64,000 nucleotides of DNA from Streptomyces albireticuli. GTDB taxonomy: Bacteria > Actinomycetota > Actinomycetes > Streptomycetales > Streptomycetaceae. Positions within the stretch are counted from its first letter, which is position 1, and every line of letters begins with the position of its first letter. A program made the position numbers and the translations under genes. Of the stretch, positions 31,513 through 41,430 are shown in pieces. The notes below the pieces were generated by a model, which had not been told where the DNA came from, made no database searches, and was given only the letters and a program-made list of their open reading frames with translations. The stretch spans positions 992,001-1,056,000 of the forward strand of contig NZ_CP021744.1 in NCBI RefSeq assembly GCF_002192455.1. Reading direction: 5' to 3'.

Positions 31513-32479
31513 GGTGCTGCGGGCGCCCGGGAGCACCCCCGGGCAGTGGTTCGCGAGGGCGGTGCTGCGCAACGGCCCGCTGGGCGGTCTGATCGCCCTG
31601 GTCGTGGTGATGGCGGTGCTGTCCCGGGACTTCCTGAACGGGCAGAACCTGCTCAACGTCGGGGTGCAGGCGTCGGTGACGGCGATCCTGGCCTTCGGCG
31701 TGACGTTCGTGATCGTGTCGGCGGGCATCGACCTGTCCGTCGGCTCGGTCGCCGCGCTGTCGGCGACGGTGGTGGCCTGGGCGGCCACGAAGGAGGGCCT
31801 GCCCGTCTTCGTGGCGGTGCTGCTCGGGCTCGCGGTCGGCGCGGTGGCCGGGCTGCTCTCCGGGGCGCTCGTCGCGTACGGGAGGCTGCCCGCCTTCATC
31901 GCGACGCTGGCGATGCTCTCGGTCGGCCGGGGCCTGGCCCTGGTCATCTCCGGCGGCTCGCCGATCGCGTTCCCGTCCTCGGTCAGCCGGCTCGGCGACA
32001 CCCTCGGCGGCTGGCTGCCGGTGCCCGTGCTGGTGATGATCGCGACGGGGCTGCTCGCGGCGCTGGTCCTGGCCCGTACGTACACGGGCCGGGCGATGTT
32101 CGCGATCGGCGGGAACGAGGAGGCGGCCCGGCTGTCGGGCATCGACGTCAAGAAGCGCAAGCTGGTCATCTACGCGCTCTCCGGGTTGTTCGCCGCCGTG
32201 GCCGGCATCGTCCTGGCCGCCCGGCTGACCTCGGCCCAGCCGCAGGCGGCCGTGGGCTACGAACTGGACGCCATCGCCGCCGTCGTCATCGGCGGGGCGA
32301 GCCTGTCGGGCGGTTCCGGCAAGGCCTCCGGCACGCTCATAGGCGCGCTGATCCTGGCGGTGCTGCGCAACGGCCTCAACCTGCTGAGCGTGTCGGCGTT
32401 CTGGCAGCAGGTCGCCACCGGTCTCGTCATCGCGCTGGCCGTGCTGCTCGACACGCTGCGCCGCCGGAGCGCCCGATGA
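31502..32479 (+). CDS. rbsC: Ribose-type ABC transporter permease RbsC
   Basis: A 325-residue integral membrane protein with about eight to ten hydrophobic segments and the CUT2 permease signature SAGIDLSVGSVAALSATVVA. Further family segments are AIGGNEEAARLSGIDV and AAVVIGGASLSGGSG. The ATG at 31502 follows GGAGGG and lies inside the end of rbsA. The stop overlaps the rbsB ATG (ATGA). It forms the channel through which the sugar passes from the binding protein RbsB. Confidence 0.93.
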   Translation: MSAEVLRAPGSTPGQWFARAVLRNGPLGGLIALVVVMAVLSRDFLNGQNLLNVGVQASVTAILAFGVTFVIVSAGIDLSVGSVAALSATVVAWAATKEGLPVFVAVLLGLAVGAVAGLLSGALVAYGRLPAFIATLAMLSVGRGLALVISGGSPIAFPSSVSRLGDTLGGWLPVPVLVMIATGLLAALVLARTYTGRAMFAIGGNEEAARLSGIDVKKRKLVIYALSGLFAAVAGIVLAARLTSAQPQAAVGYELDAIAAVVIGGASLSGGSGKASGTLIGALILAVLRNGLNLLSVSAFWQQVATGLVIALAVLLDTLRRRSAR

Positions 32480-33396
32480 GGGGGCGCGGACCGGCGGTGG
32501 CGGCGGCCGCGGCGCTCGTCGCGTCCCTGGCCCTGTCCGGCTGCGACCGGGGCGGGAACACGGATCTGGGGCTCGCCCTGTCCACGATGAACAACCCCTT
32601 CTTCGTCGGGATCAAGGAGGGCGCGCAGGCCGAGGCGAAGGCCCGCGGCCTGAAGATCAACATCACGGACGCGCAGAACGACCCGACGCAGCAGATCAAT
32701 CAGATGGAGACGTTCACCAGCCAGGACGTCAAGGCGGCGGTCATCAACCCCGTCGACTCCGACGCGGCGGTCCCGGCGGTGGGCGTGGCCAACCGCGCGG
32801 ACGTGCCGGTCATCTCCATCGACCGGGGCGTGAACGGCGGCAAGGTCGGCTCGACCATCGCCTCCGACAACGTCGCCGGCGGCAGGCTGGCCGCGAAGAC
32901 CCTCGCCGAGGCGCTCGGCGGCAAGGGCGAGGTGGCGTTCCTGGAGGGTCAGCCGGGCACCTCGGCGGCCCGCGAGCGCGGCAAGGGCTTCGAGGAGGGC
33001 ATCAAGGCGTACCCGGGGATCCGGGTCGTCGCCCGGCAGCCCGCGGACTTCGACCGCGCCAAGGGCATGGACGTGATGGCGAACATGCTCCAGGCGCACC
33101 GCGACATCGGCGGTGTGTTCGCCGCCAACGACGAGATGGCGCTGGGCGCGTCGAAGGCGCTGGGCGCCGCCTCGGGCGGCCGGGTGAAGGTCGTGGCCTT
33201 CGACGGCACGCCCGACGGGGTCAGGGCCGTCCGGGACGGTTCGCTGACGGCGACCGTCGCGCAGCAGCCGAGGCTGCTCGGCAAGCAGGCCGTGGAGTGG
33301 GCGGTCAAGGCCGCCGAGGGCCGGCGGCTGCCGCGCGAGGTGAAGGTGCCGGTGGTGCTGGTGACCCGGGACAACGCGGCGCGGTTCGCGGACTGA
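32476..33396 (+). CDS. rbsB: Ribose-binding lipoprotein RbsB
   Basis: A 306-residue solute-binding protein. A lipoprotein signal ([20 protein letters not shown]) ends in the lipobox LSGC, with Cys at about residue 23, so it is anchored outside the membrane. The mature part is a type 1 periplasmic-binding fold: [42 protein letters not shown] and [12 protein letters not shown]. These match RbsB closely. Start ATG 32476 overlaps the rbsC stop. It delivers substrate to RbsAC. Confidence 0.93.
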   Translation: MRGRGPAVAAAAALVASLALSGCDRGGNTDLGLALSTMNNPFFVGIKEGAQAEAKARGLKINITDAQNDPTQQINQMETFTSQDVKAAVINPVDSDAAVPAVGVANRADVPVISIDRGVNGGKVGSTIASDNVAGGRLAAKTLAEALGGKGEVAFLEGQPGTSAARERGKGFEEGIKAYPGIRVVARQPADFDRAKGMDVMANMLQAHRDIGGVFAANDEMALGASKALGAASGGRVKVVAFDGTPDGVRAVRDGSLTATVAQQPRLLGKQAVEWAVKAAEGRRLPREVKVPVVLVTRDNAARFAD

Positions 33397-33427
33397 CGGA
33401 CCGGCAGGGCAAGGTGGAGGCGTGACG

Positions 33428-34432
33428 ATGAGTGAGCGGGAGAACGTGTACGACGTCCTGGTGGTCGGCTCGGCCAACGCGGATCTGACGGTCCGGGTGG
33501 ACCGGCGGCCGGGCGCGGGCGAGACGGTGCTCGGTACGGACCTGGTGGAGTCGGCCGGCGGCAAGGGCGCCAATCAGGCAGCCGCGGCGGCCCGGCTCGG
33601 CGCGCGGACGGCGCTGCTGGCGAGGGTCGGTGACGACGCCTTCGGCGAACTGCTCCTGGACGGGCAGCGCGCGGCCGGTGCCGACGTGCGGCACGTGCGG
33701 GTCGAGAAGGGCGCCCGGACGGGCACGGCGATGATCTTCGTCGGGCCGGACGGGGACAACACCATCGTGGTGTCCCCGGGCGCCAACGCCCGCCTCTCCC
33801 CCGCCGACGTGGCGGAGGCGCGCGAGGTCGTCGCGGCCTCGGCCGTCGTCTCGCTCCAGCTGGAGGTCCCGCCGGAGACGGTGCGGGCGGCGGTCGCGGT
33901 CGCCCGGGAGACCGGCACCCGGGTGGTGCTGAACCCCTCGCCGACGCCCCCGGAGCTGGCGCCCGCGCTCCTCACGGCGGCCGACCCCCTGGTCGTCAAC
34001 GAGCACGAGGCGCGGCAGCTGTCGGGGCTCACCGGCGGCGGGCCGGAGGAGTGGGCCCGCGCGCTGCGGGAGCGGGGCGCCCGGTCGGTCGTCGTCACCC
34101 TGGGCGGCGACGGGGCCCTGGTCCTGGACGGGGCGCCGGGGACGGGCGCGCGGGCCGGGCGGGCCGCGGCGCCGGACGCGGACCCGGGTGCCGAACCGGC
34201 CACGGACGAGGCGGTGCGGGTGCCGGGCGTCCGGGTGAAGGCCGTGGACACGACGGGCGCCGGTGACGCCTTCACCGGCGCGCTGGCCACCCGCCTGGCA
34301 CGCGGCGCGTCGCTGGCCGGGGCGGCCCGTTACGCGGTGCGGGTCGGCGCCGCCTCGGTGACCCGGGCGGGCGCGCAGCCCTCGTACCCGGCGGAGGAGG
34401 AACTCCCGGACGGCGAGGGTCCGTTCGTGTAG
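33428..34432 (+). CDS. rbsK: Ribokinase RbsK
   Basis: Ribokinase phosphorylates ribose to ribose 5-phosphate. The 334-residue PfkB-family protein has [20 protein letters not shown] (substrate-side signature 1) and [20 protein letters not shown] (signature 2 with the catalytic Asp). An insertion of about 30 low-complexity residues (around residues 234-265, rich in Ala, Gly, Asp and Pro) precedes signature 2 and is not usual. I prefer ATG 33428 because GGAGG lies seven bases upstream; the in-frame GTG at 33422 is too close. It is the last gene of the ribose operon. Confidence 0.93.
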   Translation: MSERENVYDVLVVGSANADLTVRVDRRPGAGETVLGTDLVESAGGKGANQAAAAARLGARTALLARVGDDAFGELLLDGQRAAGADVRHVRVEKGARTGTAMIFVGPDGDNTIVVSPGANARLSPADVAEAREVVAASAVVSLQLEVPPETVRAAVAVARETGTRVVLNPSPTPPELAPALLTAADPLVVNEHEARQLSGLTGGGPEEWARALRERGARSVVVTLGGDGALVLDGAPGTGARAGRAAAPDADPGAEPATDEAVRVPGVRVKAVDTTGAGDAFTGALATRLARGASLAGAARYAVRVGAASVTRAGAQPSYPAEEELPDGEGPFV

Positions 34433-34616
34433 TCGTCCGAGGTCCGGCAGTACCTCTCGGCGCCCGGGGCGGAATGGCGCTTTCTGGCGGGTGACGCCGT
34501 GTCGGCGGGCGGTCGCTCCGCGATACGGTCGGCGGCGAGGTGAACGCAGCGCCGGGCGGGACGGGTGAGGGGGATCCCCGCGCGGTGGGCTGCGCCCGAT
34601 TCGACCTGGAGGACCC

Positions 34617-35123
34617 ATGTTCCGTGACCGTCCCCGCCGCACGATGGGCTTCGCCGCGGCCGCGGTGGCCGCCGCCGGTGCCGTGACGTTCAGCGTGCTG
34701 TCCCTGCAACCCGCCGCGGCGGAGGGGGACAAGGAGCTCCGGCTGACCACGGTGCGGAAGGTCGACACCCAGCCCGAGCACCTCAAGACCGGCGACAGCT
34801 GGGTGACCTACTTCGATCTGCACACCACCACGGTCGGCCGGGACGGCCGGGAGAGCGCGGGCCGGCGCGTCGGCGACGCCAGCGACCGCTGCGACGTGGT
34901 GCTCGCCCGTTACGAGGGCGTGGTCACCCAGTGCCAGCGGGTGCTGCGGACCGACGGCGGCACCCTCGTCCTGACGTCCATGAGCGACCGCTTCGGCCGT
35001 GGCCCCTACCCCGTGACCGCGGCCGTCACGGGCGGCACCGGCACCTACGCGGGCGCGGTCGGCGAGGCCCGCATCACCCTCGACGGCGACCGGGCGTCGT
35101 ACCGCATCCAGCTGCGCGGCTGA
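34617..35123 (+). CDS. Secreted allene-oxide-cyclase-barrel-like protein
   Basis: A 168-residue precursor with a signal peptide (MFRDRPRRTMGFAAAAVAAA, cleavage after PAAAEG near residue 36). The mature part is mostly beta and resembles the AOC/dirigent-like barrel of small actinomycete secreted proteins (YFDLHTTTVGRDG, GTGTYAGAVGEARITLDGD). It has one cysteine pair (RCDVV, TQCQRV). The role is unknown; members of this fold bind or cyclise small lipids in plants, but no such activity can be assumed here. The ATG at 34617 follows GGAGG. It is convergent with the phosphatase gene. Confidence 0.8.
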   Translation: MFRDRPRRTMGFAAAAVAAAGAVTFSVLSLQPAAAEGDKELRLTTVRKVDTQPEHLKTGDSWVTYFDLHTTTVGRDGRESAGRRVGDASDRCDVVLARYEGVVTQCQRVLRTDGGTLVLTSMSDRFGRGPYPVTAAVTGGTGTYAGAVGEARITLDGDRASYRIQLRG

Positions 35124-35165
35124 GCCCGCGCCCGTCCTCCGCCCCGCCCGGTCCGGGCCGTGCGG

Positions 35166-37238
35166 TCAGGACCGCCCGGTGACGCGGGCGATGAGCAGGG
35201 CCACGTCGTCCTGGTCGTTGCCGTCGCGCAGGGTGGTCAGCAGCAGGTCGCACGTCGCCTCCAGGTCGTGCGGGGCGGCGTCGAGGACGGCGAGCAGGGC
35301 TTCGAGGCGGACGTCGATGTCCTGGTCCCGCGTCTCGACCAGCCCGTCGGTGTACAGCACGACGGCGTCGCCGGGCGCCAGCCGGACGCCGACGCTCTCG
35401 AAGGGGACGCCGCCCACCCCGAGCGGCGCGCCGGCCGGCAGCTCCAGCAGGGCGGGCCGGGCGCCGGGGCGGACCAGGACGGGCGGGAGATGGCCGGCGT
35501 TGGCGGCGCGGCAGAGCCCCCGGCCCGGGTCGTACACCGCGTAGAGACAGGTGGCGATCATCTGGTCCAGACCACTGGCGGTGTGGTCGAGGTGGTGCAG
35601 CACCCGCGCCGGGTCCAGGTCCAGCTGGGCGAGCGTACGGGCGGCGGTGCGCAGCTGGCCCATGGCCGCGGCGGCGTTGATACCGCTGCCCATGACGTCA
35701 CCGACCACGAGGGCGCTCCGGTCGCCGGACTGGGGGATGACGTCGAACCAGTCGCCGCCGACCTGGCCGGCGGTGCCCGCGGGCTGGTAGCGGTAGGCGA
35801 TCTCCAGGCCCACCAGGTGCGGCGGCCGCTGCGGGAGCAGGCTGCGCTGGAGGGTGAGGGCGGTGGAGCGCTCGCGCTGGTACCAGCGCGCGTTGTCGAT
35901 GCATACGGCGGCGCGGGCGGCCAGCTCCGAGGCGAGGGCGACGTCGTCCTCGCCGAAGGGCCTGGGGTTGGTGAGCCGCTTGAGGTCGAGGGCGCCGAGC
36001 ACCTCGCCCCGGGCGATCAGCGGTACGGCGAGGTAGGAGTGCAGCCCCGCGCCGGCCAGCAGTTCGGCCGCGGCCTCGTCGCGGGCGATGCGCGGCAGGT
36101 CCCGCGGTTGGACGTGCGGGAGGTGGACCGGGCGGCCGGTGCTCACGCAGCGGGTGACGAGCCGGTCGGCGGCGTACCGCGCGATCTGTCCCGGCGGGTC
36201 GGCGGCGCGCACGGCCTCGGAGGCGTCGACGGAGGCGACGGCCAGCGCCCGGAAGACCGCGGACCGGCCCTCGGGCGCGGCGCGGTCGCCGCCCAGGACG
36301 GTGTCGAGGACGTCGACGGCGGCGACGTCGGCGAGCCCGGGCACCACCGTGTCGGCGAGCTCACGGGCGGTCTGGTCCAGGTCGAGGGTGGTGCCGATGA
36401 GCACGGACGCCTCGGCGATCAGCGCCGTCCGGCGGCGGGCCTCGGCGTTGACGCGGTAGCGGTCGGTGACGTCGACCACCGAGGTGGCCACGCCGAGCGT
36501 GCGGCCCGCGGGGTCGTCCAGGCGGTAGTACGAGATCAGCTGGGCCTGGTCCTCGGCCGCGCCGCCGCCCTCGCGGCCCACGGCGAAGCGGTCCAGCAGC
36601 GGGGTGCCCGTCGCCAGCACCTCGCGCATCGCCGCCTCGATCCCGGCGGCGTCCGCGAGCGGCAGCGCCTCGCCGACCCGGCGGCCGAGGTGGGCCTCGG
36701 CGGGCAGGCCGTGCATGCGCTCCAGGGCGGGGTTGACCATCACGTACCGCAGGCCGGTGTCCAGGACGGCGACGCCGATCGGGGACCGGTCGACCAGTTG
36801 CAGGGAGAGTGCCAGGTCGCGCTCGACGCGCCGCAGGACCTGCTGGTCGGTGGCCATGCCGAGGGCGTAGAAGCGGCCACTCTCGTCCTCCAGGCGCATG
36901 TTGCGGAACTCGACCAGGCGGGCGGAGCCGTCCTTGTGCCGGGCGGGGAAGACGCCGGCCCAGGACTCGCCGCCCTCCATCACCTTGGCGAACAGCTCCA
37001 GGATGGCCTCGAAGTCCTCCTCGATGACGAGCAGCCGGGCGCCGTAGCGGCCGAGGGCCTCGGCGGCGCTCCAGCCGAAGAGCGCCTCGGCCTGCGGGCT
37101 CCACAGCACGATCCGGCCGCGCTCGTCGAGGACCACGGCGGCCACGCTCAGCAGGTCGAGCAGCCCGCCGGGCTCGTAGGGGACACCCGCGGCCCGGGCG
37201 GGTTCCGACCGGAAGCCGTCGGCGTCGGTCGTCCCCAT
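35166..37238 (-). CDS. PAS-GAF-SpoIIE protein phosphatase
   Basis: A 690-residue cytoplasmic signalling protein. The order is PAS (about 22-120, VLDERGRIVLWSPQAEALFG), a second PAS (about 150-270, YVMVNPALERMHGLPA), GAF (about 290-455) and a PP2C/SpoIIE phosphatase (about 475-690). The phosphatase has GGDWFDVIPQ, VGDVMGSGINAAA, ANAGHLPP, YTDGLVETR and a C-terminal NDQDDVALLIARV holding the metal-binding Asp residues. Such proteins usually dephosphorylate anti-sigma-factor antagonists (STAS proteins). The ATG at 37238 follows AAGGAGG. An anti-sigma-like ATPase is encoded 177 bp upstream on the same strand. Confidence 0.92.
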   Translation of the reverse strand: MGTTDADGFRSEPARAAGVPYEPGGLLDLLSVAAVVLDERGRIVLWSPQAEALFGWSAAEALGRYGARLLVIEEDFEAILELFAKVMEGGESWAGVFPARHKDGSARLVEFRNMRLEDESGRFYALGMATDQQVLRRVERDLALSLQLVDRSPIGVAVLDTGLRYVMVNPALERMHGLPAEAHLGRRVGEALPLADAAGIEAAMREVLATGTPLLDRFAVGREGGGAAEDQAQLISYYRLDDPAGRTLGVATSVVDVTDRYRVNAEARRRTALIAEASVLIGTTLDLDQTARELADTVVPGLADVAAVDVLDTVLGGDRAAPEGRSAVFRALAVASVDASEAVRAADPPGQIARYAADRLVTRCVSTGRPVHLPHVQPRDLPRIARDEAAAELLAGAGLHSYLAVPLIARGEVLGALDLKRLTNPRPFGEDDVALASELAARAAVCIDNARWYQRERSTALTLQRSLLPQRPPHLVGLEIAYRYQPAGTAGQVGGDWFDVIPQSGDRSALVVGDVMGSGINAAAAMGQLRTAARTLAQLDLDPARVLHHLDHTASGLDQMIATCLYAVYDPGRGLCRAANAGHLPPVLVRPGARPALLELPAGAPLGVGGVPFESVGVRLAPGDAVVLYTDGLVETRDQDIDVRLEALLAVLDAAPHDLEATCDLLLTTLRDGNDQDDVALLIARVTGRS

Positions 37239-37415
37239 CGGGTCCTCCTTCCGCCCGCGGAAAGGGTGCGGCAGCCCCGCGCCGTCAGACCCGGACCGGC
37301 GGCTGCGCCTGTGTGCGCCGTGGCGACTTCCATGGTCTCTCCGAACCGGCCCACCGCGCAGCCCGCGGCACACAGCGGTCGTGCCCGCAACCGGAGGAGG
37401 AGCCGGCGGGCCGGG

Positions 37416-37991
37416 CTACGGAAGGGGGAGGGTGAACCAGACGGTCTTGCCGTTTCCGGAGGCGTGGTGGCCCCAGCGGGCCGCGATCTGCTCGACGAGC
37501 CACATCCCGCGCCCGTTCTCGCTGTCCGGGTCGGCCTCGCCGCAGCGCGGCAGCCGGCCGCCGGCGTCGGTGACCTGGGCGACGAGGTGCGCCTGGCCCC
37601 GGGTGAGGAGGAGCTCGATGCCGGCCGTGCCGGGGACGTGCACGACGGCGTTGGTGACGATCTCGGAGAGCAGCAGCGTGGTGTCGTCCGCCAGCTCGTC
37701 CAGTCCCCATTCGGCCAGCAGCCGCCTGGCGAACCCGCGGGCGGCGGAGACCGAGCCGGTGGTGGCGGGCAGCGAGACGGAGCCTGAGGGGTGGCCGGGC
37801 ACGGACGGCAGGTGCAGGGCGTGCAGCCGCCCGCGGCCTGGCGGGCTGTGCATGCACAGCGGGATGCCCGGACCCCAGGGGCTCACGGGTCTCCGGGGCG
37901 GCACGAGCCGGTCGGCGACGGGCTCGGGGGCGCCGGTGGGGGCGCCGACCGCGGGTGCGGTACTCACGGTGTCGCGGCTGATAGCAGGCAT
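37416..37991 (-). CDS. RsbW/SpoIIAB-like ATP-binding protein
   Basis: A protein of about 191 residues with a GHKL/HATPase fold (about 80-190): DTTLLLSEIVTNAVVHV (N box), DAGGRLPRC (G1) and NGRGMWLVEQIAARWG (G2). Proteins of this kind act as anti-sigma serine kinases in Streptomyces and are very numerous. The first 70 residues are Pro- and Gly-rich and probably disordered. The start is uncertain: ATG 37991, GTG 38000 and GTG 38018 all lack a good ribosome site. Its likely partner is the phosphatase gene downstream, and possibly the sigma factor at 24.9 kb. Confidence 0.82.
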   Translation of the reverse strand: MPAISRDTVSTAPAVGAPTGAPEPVADRLVPPRRPVSPWGPGIPLCMHSPPGRGRLHALHLPSVPGHPSGSVSLPATTGSVSAARGFARRLLAEWGLDELADDTTLLLSEIVTNAVVHVPGTAGIELLLTRGQAHLVAQVTDAGGRLPRCGEADPDSENGRGMWLVEQIAARWGHHASGNGKTVWFTLPLP

Positions 37992-38346
37992 GAGGCTCAC
38001 GTGCGATCGAAGTAGCACGAAGGGCGCTGGGGGCGGGAACTCTCTCCGGCGCCGGTACGGTCCTGCGGGGGGTCACTTTCGGGCCGTCTTGTCTTCGCGT
38101 GGTTCCCCCCACATTCGCGCGCTTTTCGCCAGAGGTCTATACCCCGTTGGTCACGGGCGTGCTGCGGAGCGCTATCTCCGCAGGTGGGACGGGATCAGGC
38201 GGGGATAAAGTCTTCGCACCCAAAAAGCGGAGGGGGAGCGGCTTCCGGGGTGGCGGCTGCCGGACGGCGCCCCGAGGACAGGGCGGGCGGGCCCGCCTCG
38301 GCCCGCGGGTCCGCCCTCCTGCCGCACCGGTCCGTCCGCCGGCCGC
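37992..38346. other. Intergenic, promoter region of the ATPase gene
   Basis: This 355-bp stretch separates the ATPase start from the end of the secreted DUF4360 gene; both are on the minus strand. It contains an AT-richer segment (GATAAAGTCTTCGCACCC, about 38205-38223) but no convincing gene. Some short open frames lack ribosome sites. Confidence 0.45.
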
Positions 38347-39003
38347 CTACGTCCTCGGCTTCGGGCACTCCTTCCAGGACAGGTGGTAGACGGTGTTGAT
38401 GTCACCGTCGGTGGAGTCCATGGCCATGAAGCTGTTGGTCTTGGACGGGTCCGAGGTGCCGGCGTTGACCCTCAGCTCGGTGTTGATGTTGAAGTTGCGT
38501 CTCTCCCCGCAGGGCGCCCAGACCAGCGCGGCCACGTCGACCCGGTCCGTCGACTGCCAGTTGTCCTCGTAGGCGCCCTTGAAGTTGTGGATGATCGGGA
38601 CCGTCTGGGAGGAGCCCTGGAAGTAGTACGAGGCCTTCTGCTGCGCGGTCGCGCCGGACTCCAGCTTCGCGTAGCCGCGGTAGTCCGCGCTGGCGATGGC
38701 GTAGGTGAAGCCCTGGGGCACGTGCACGATCAGGTTGAGCTGGCAGTTCTTACGGAAGTCCGTCGGCTTGGAGCCCACGCCCACCTGGGCCAGGTATTCG
38801 CTGTAGGTGACGGTGAAGGCCGTGTTGTCGGGCGAGACGGCCACCGCCGCGGTGCCCGCGGGACAGCCCGAGCCGTTGACCGTCGCGACCTCGATCACGA
38901 TCTTGTCCGGTGGGGGGTTGACGATCACCGATGCGTCGAACGTGGACATCGGCGTGGCGAACAGGGCCGCGATCGCGGCACCCGCGAAAAGACCGCCGGG
39001 CAT
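38347..39003 (-). CDS. Secreted DUF4360 protein
   Basis: A 218-residue precursor. The N-terminus (MPGGLFAGAAIAALFATP) is a short signal-like segment. The mature part matches the DUF4360 pattern: NGSGCPAGTAAVAVSPDNTA, YSEYLAQVGVG, NCQLNLIVHVPQGFTYAI, DYRGYAKLE and a C-terminal WAPCGERRNFNINTELRVN. Four to five cysteines suggest disulfides. DUF4360 proteins are widespread secreted proteins in actinomycetes and fungi without known function. The ATG at 39003 follows AGGAG. It appears to be a single-gene unit. Confidence 0.85.
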   Translation of the reverse strand: MPGGLFAGAAIAALFATPMSTFDASVIVNPPPDKIVIEVATVNGSGCPAGTAAVAVSPDNTAFTVTYSEYLAQVGVGSKPTDFRKNCQLNLIVHVPQGFTYAIASADYRGYAKLESGATAQQKASYYFQGSSQTVPIIHNFKGAYEDNWQSTDRVDVAALVWAPCGERRNFNINTELRVNAGTSDPSKTNSFMAMDSTDGDINTVYHLSWKECPKPRT

Positions 39004-39239
39004 GGTGTCTCCTATCCATGGTCCTGGGGACGAGCGACTGGGTGCGGGCCGGGGGTGGCCGGGAGCGAGCGCGTCCCGGTGGGTGAAGGCGCGACATTTG
39101 AAGTCATGCCCATGACAACGAACTCTCCAACGGCCCGTGGGACGGGGAGCGTTCGAATCGTAGGAGGCGCCAACCAGGTCCGCCAGAGCATGGGCAGGTC
39201 ATCCACGCCGTTGGCTCGTATTGACGCCTCCCACCTCCG

Positions 39240-39365
39240 TCATTTGGCGGAGAGCTCGGGGAACGCGTGGCTCAAGTGGACACAGAGCATGGAGATGAGC
39301 ACTGCGGCCATGATCACTCCCACGCATCCGAAGACGTCGCGCAGGGTGCTCGCCAGGGGTCCCAT
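39240..39365 (-). CDS. Possible 41-residue membrane peptide after the ABC exporter
   Basis: From ATG 39365 the sequence MGPLASTLRDVFGCVG continues into one strong hydrophobic helix (GVIMAAVLISMLCVHL) and ends in SHAFPELSAK. The same frame is open back to ATG 39428, which overlaps the end of the ABC exporter gene and would give 62 residues; neither start has a good ribosome site. About 85% of third positions are G or C. Position immediately behind the exporter suggests a coupled subunit or cargo, but chance is not excluded. Confidence 0.4.
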   Translation of the reverse strand: MGPLASTLRDVFGCVGVIMAAVLISMLCVHLSHAFPELSAK

Positions 39366-39405
39366 CGGTTCGGGGGGCAGTTCCCGCGGGGCGGCCGGGC
39401 CGCCG

Positions 39406-41430
39406 TCAGGTCTGGACGGGCTGTGCATGAGGAGAACCGTTGCGCCGTGCGCGGTCGGGGGCCTGCTGGGCCCCGGGGGCTTCGGAGTAGGGGGACGGGC
39501 CGGCGCCGATGCCGTACTGGGCGGCCTGGAGTTCGTACATCGAGCGGTACAGGCCGCCCTCGACGGCCATCAGCTCCTGGTGCGTGCCCTTGCCCACCAG
39601 CCGGCCCCGGTCGAGGACGTAGATGAGGTCGGCGGTCGCGGTCGCCGCGAGGCGGTGGGTGATCAGCAGTACGGTCGTGCCGTCGTCGGCCAGCGAGCGC
39701 AGCGAGCGGAAGGCGTCGGCCTCGGCCTTCGGGTCGAGCGCGGAGGTGGGCTCGTCCACGATGAGCAGCGGTGCGCGGCGGTAGCGGGCGCGGGCGCTGC
39801 CGAGCCGCTGCCACTGCCCGCCGGAGATCTGGGTACCGCGCTCGAAGCCCTTGAGCACCAGGCTGTCCCAGGTGTACGGCAGGGAGGTGACGACGTCGGT
39901 GGCGTCGGCCTCGGCGGCGGCGCGGTCGATACGGGCCTGGTCCAGCGGCTGCCCGGAGCGCCCGATGTGGATGTTGGCGCGGGCCGTCATGGGCCAGCGC
40001 GGGAAGTCCTGGGAGAGCACGGCGACCCGGTCGAAGAGCTGGTCGCGGTCGCCGTCGCGGATGTCCACGCCGTTCCAGGACAGCCGCCCGGAGGTCGGCA
40101 GATAGAGGCCGGCGACCAGCTTGGACAGGGTGGTCTTGCCGGAGCCGTTGGCGCCGACCAGGGCGACGACCTTCCCGGGCGGGATGGCCAGGGTGATGTC
40201 GCGCAGGGCGGGCACGGCGGTGTCGGGGTAGGCGAAGGAGACCTGCTCCAGGCGGATCTCCTCCGCCCCGCCCGCGAGCGGGGTCCCGCCGCTGGGGATG
40301 GCCTGGCGCTCGGCGGCGTCGCAGGCATCCTCCAGGTCGCTGAGGTACATGGCCTCCTCGTAGAGCCGGTTGACCTGGGTGACCAGGGAGGTGAGACCGG
40401 CGCTGGCGCCCCGGACGGCGATGACGGCGGTCCCGGCGACGGCCAGGGGCATGCCGCCCGAGGCCAGCAGCAGCCACAGCACGCCGTAGGCCGCGACAGC
40501 CGCGAGCCCGGACAGGGCGGAGGACGCGCCCTGGGTGGCGGCCTGCGCGCGGGCGAGGCGCGACGCCTCCCGCTCCATGCTCCGGGACATGTCGTCGTAG
40601 GCGTCGACGAGCATGCGGCCCGCGCCGTGCACCCGGATCTCGGCGGCGCAGTCCTGGGCGGTGAGCGTGGAGGTGATCACCGAGATGGCGCGCCGGTGCT
40701 CGATCCAGGCGTGGCGGGAGGCGTACTGCCGCCGGGCGGAGACGACGGCGCCCCAGCCCTTGGGGGCGGCGATCAGCAGCAGCATGCCGACCAGCGCCGG
40801 GTGCAGCAGCAGCAGGACGCCGGCGGCGGCGAGCAGCCCGATCAGGGCGTTGACCACCGTCACCGAGGAGCTGAGCATCATCCGCACGGAGTCCGTGCCG
40901 AAGCGGCCGGCGTCGAGGAGGCGGTGGAACTCCTTGTTCTCCAGCGCCGCGAGCTCGACGCGGACGGCGGCGCGGTAGAAGCGCGCGGTGCACACCCGCT
41001 CCACCTTCGGCTCCAGCTGCCCGGCGGCGGCGACGGAGACGGCGGAGAGCAGGGCCGAGACGGCGGCGACGAGGGTGACACCCAGCAGCGCGGGCAGGGC
41101 GTGGCGCAGCCGCTCGGGCGTGGGCCCGGCGGAGAACAGGGCGACGAGGGCGTGGTTGGTGGCGACCAGTCCGAAGGCCCGCGCCAGCCCCTGCCCCAGC
41201 TCGGCGCCCAGGAGGGTGAGCAGCGCGGCGGGGTCCTCGCGCCATGCGGCGCGCGCCACAGTGGCGACCATCGCGGGGAACCGCCGCGCCATGGCCCAGA
41301 ACGTCATGCGCAGCAGTGGCCGCTCGTGGGTGACGAAGGGGCTCTCGAACCGCAAGGGGCCGCCGAACAGCAGGAGTTCGCTGGCGGAAACGGGGATGTC
41401 ATGGGCGGTCCGCCGCCCCAGGAGCGTCAC
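39406..41430 (-). CDS. ABC exporter, fused membrane and ATPase domains
   Basis: A 674-residue type I exporter half-transporter (MsbA/lipid-peptide class). The membrane domain spans about residues 60-380 with several hydrophobic helices (LLGVTLVAAVSALLSAVSV, LIGLLAAAGVLLLLHPALVG). The ATPase domain has Walker A VGANGSGKTTLSKL, the signature ISGGQWQRLG, Walker B LLIVDEPTSALD and the switch LITHRLA. No C39 peptidase domain precedes it. The GTG start at 41430 overlaps the stop of a 35-residue ORF (GTGA), and its own ribosome site is weak, so it is probably translated by coupling to that peptide. The substrate is unknown. Confidence 0.85.
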   Translation of the reverse strand: MTLLGRRTAHDIPVSASELLLFGGPLRFESPFVTHERPLLRMTFWAMARRFPAMVATVARAAWREDPAALLTLLGAELGQGLARAFGLVATNHALVALFSAGPTPERLRHALPALLGVTLVAAVSALLSAVSVAAAGQLEPKVERVCTARFYRAAVRVELAALENKEFHRLLDAGRFGTDSVRMMLSSSVTVVNALIGLLAAAGVLLLLHPALVGMLLLIAAPKGWGAVVSARRQYASRHAWIEHRRAISVITSTLTAQDCAAEIRVHGAGRMLVDAYDDMSRSMEREASRLARAQAATQGASSALSGLAAVAAYGVLWLLLASGGMPLAVAGTAVIAVRGASAGLTSLVTQVNRLYEEAMYLSDLEDACDAAERQAIPSGGTPLAGGAEEIRLEQVSFAYPDTAVPALRDITLAIPPGKVVALVGANGSGKTTLSKLVAGLYLPTSGRLSWNGVDIRDGDRDQLFDRVAVLSQDFPRWPMTARANIHIGRSGQPLDQARIDRAAAEADATDVVTSLPYTWDSLVLKGFERGTQISGGQWQRLGSARARYRRAPLLIVDEPTSALDPKAEADAFRSLRSLADDGTTVLLITHRLAATATADLIYVLDRGRLVGKGTHQELMAVEGGLYRSMYELQAAQYGIGAGPSPYSEAPGAQQAPDRARRNGSPHAQPVQT

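Noticed and set aside
39165..39195. GTTCGAATC motif like a tRNA T-loop
   Set aside because: Flanking bases do not form a T-stem, and no anticodon or acceptor stem can be drawn around it.
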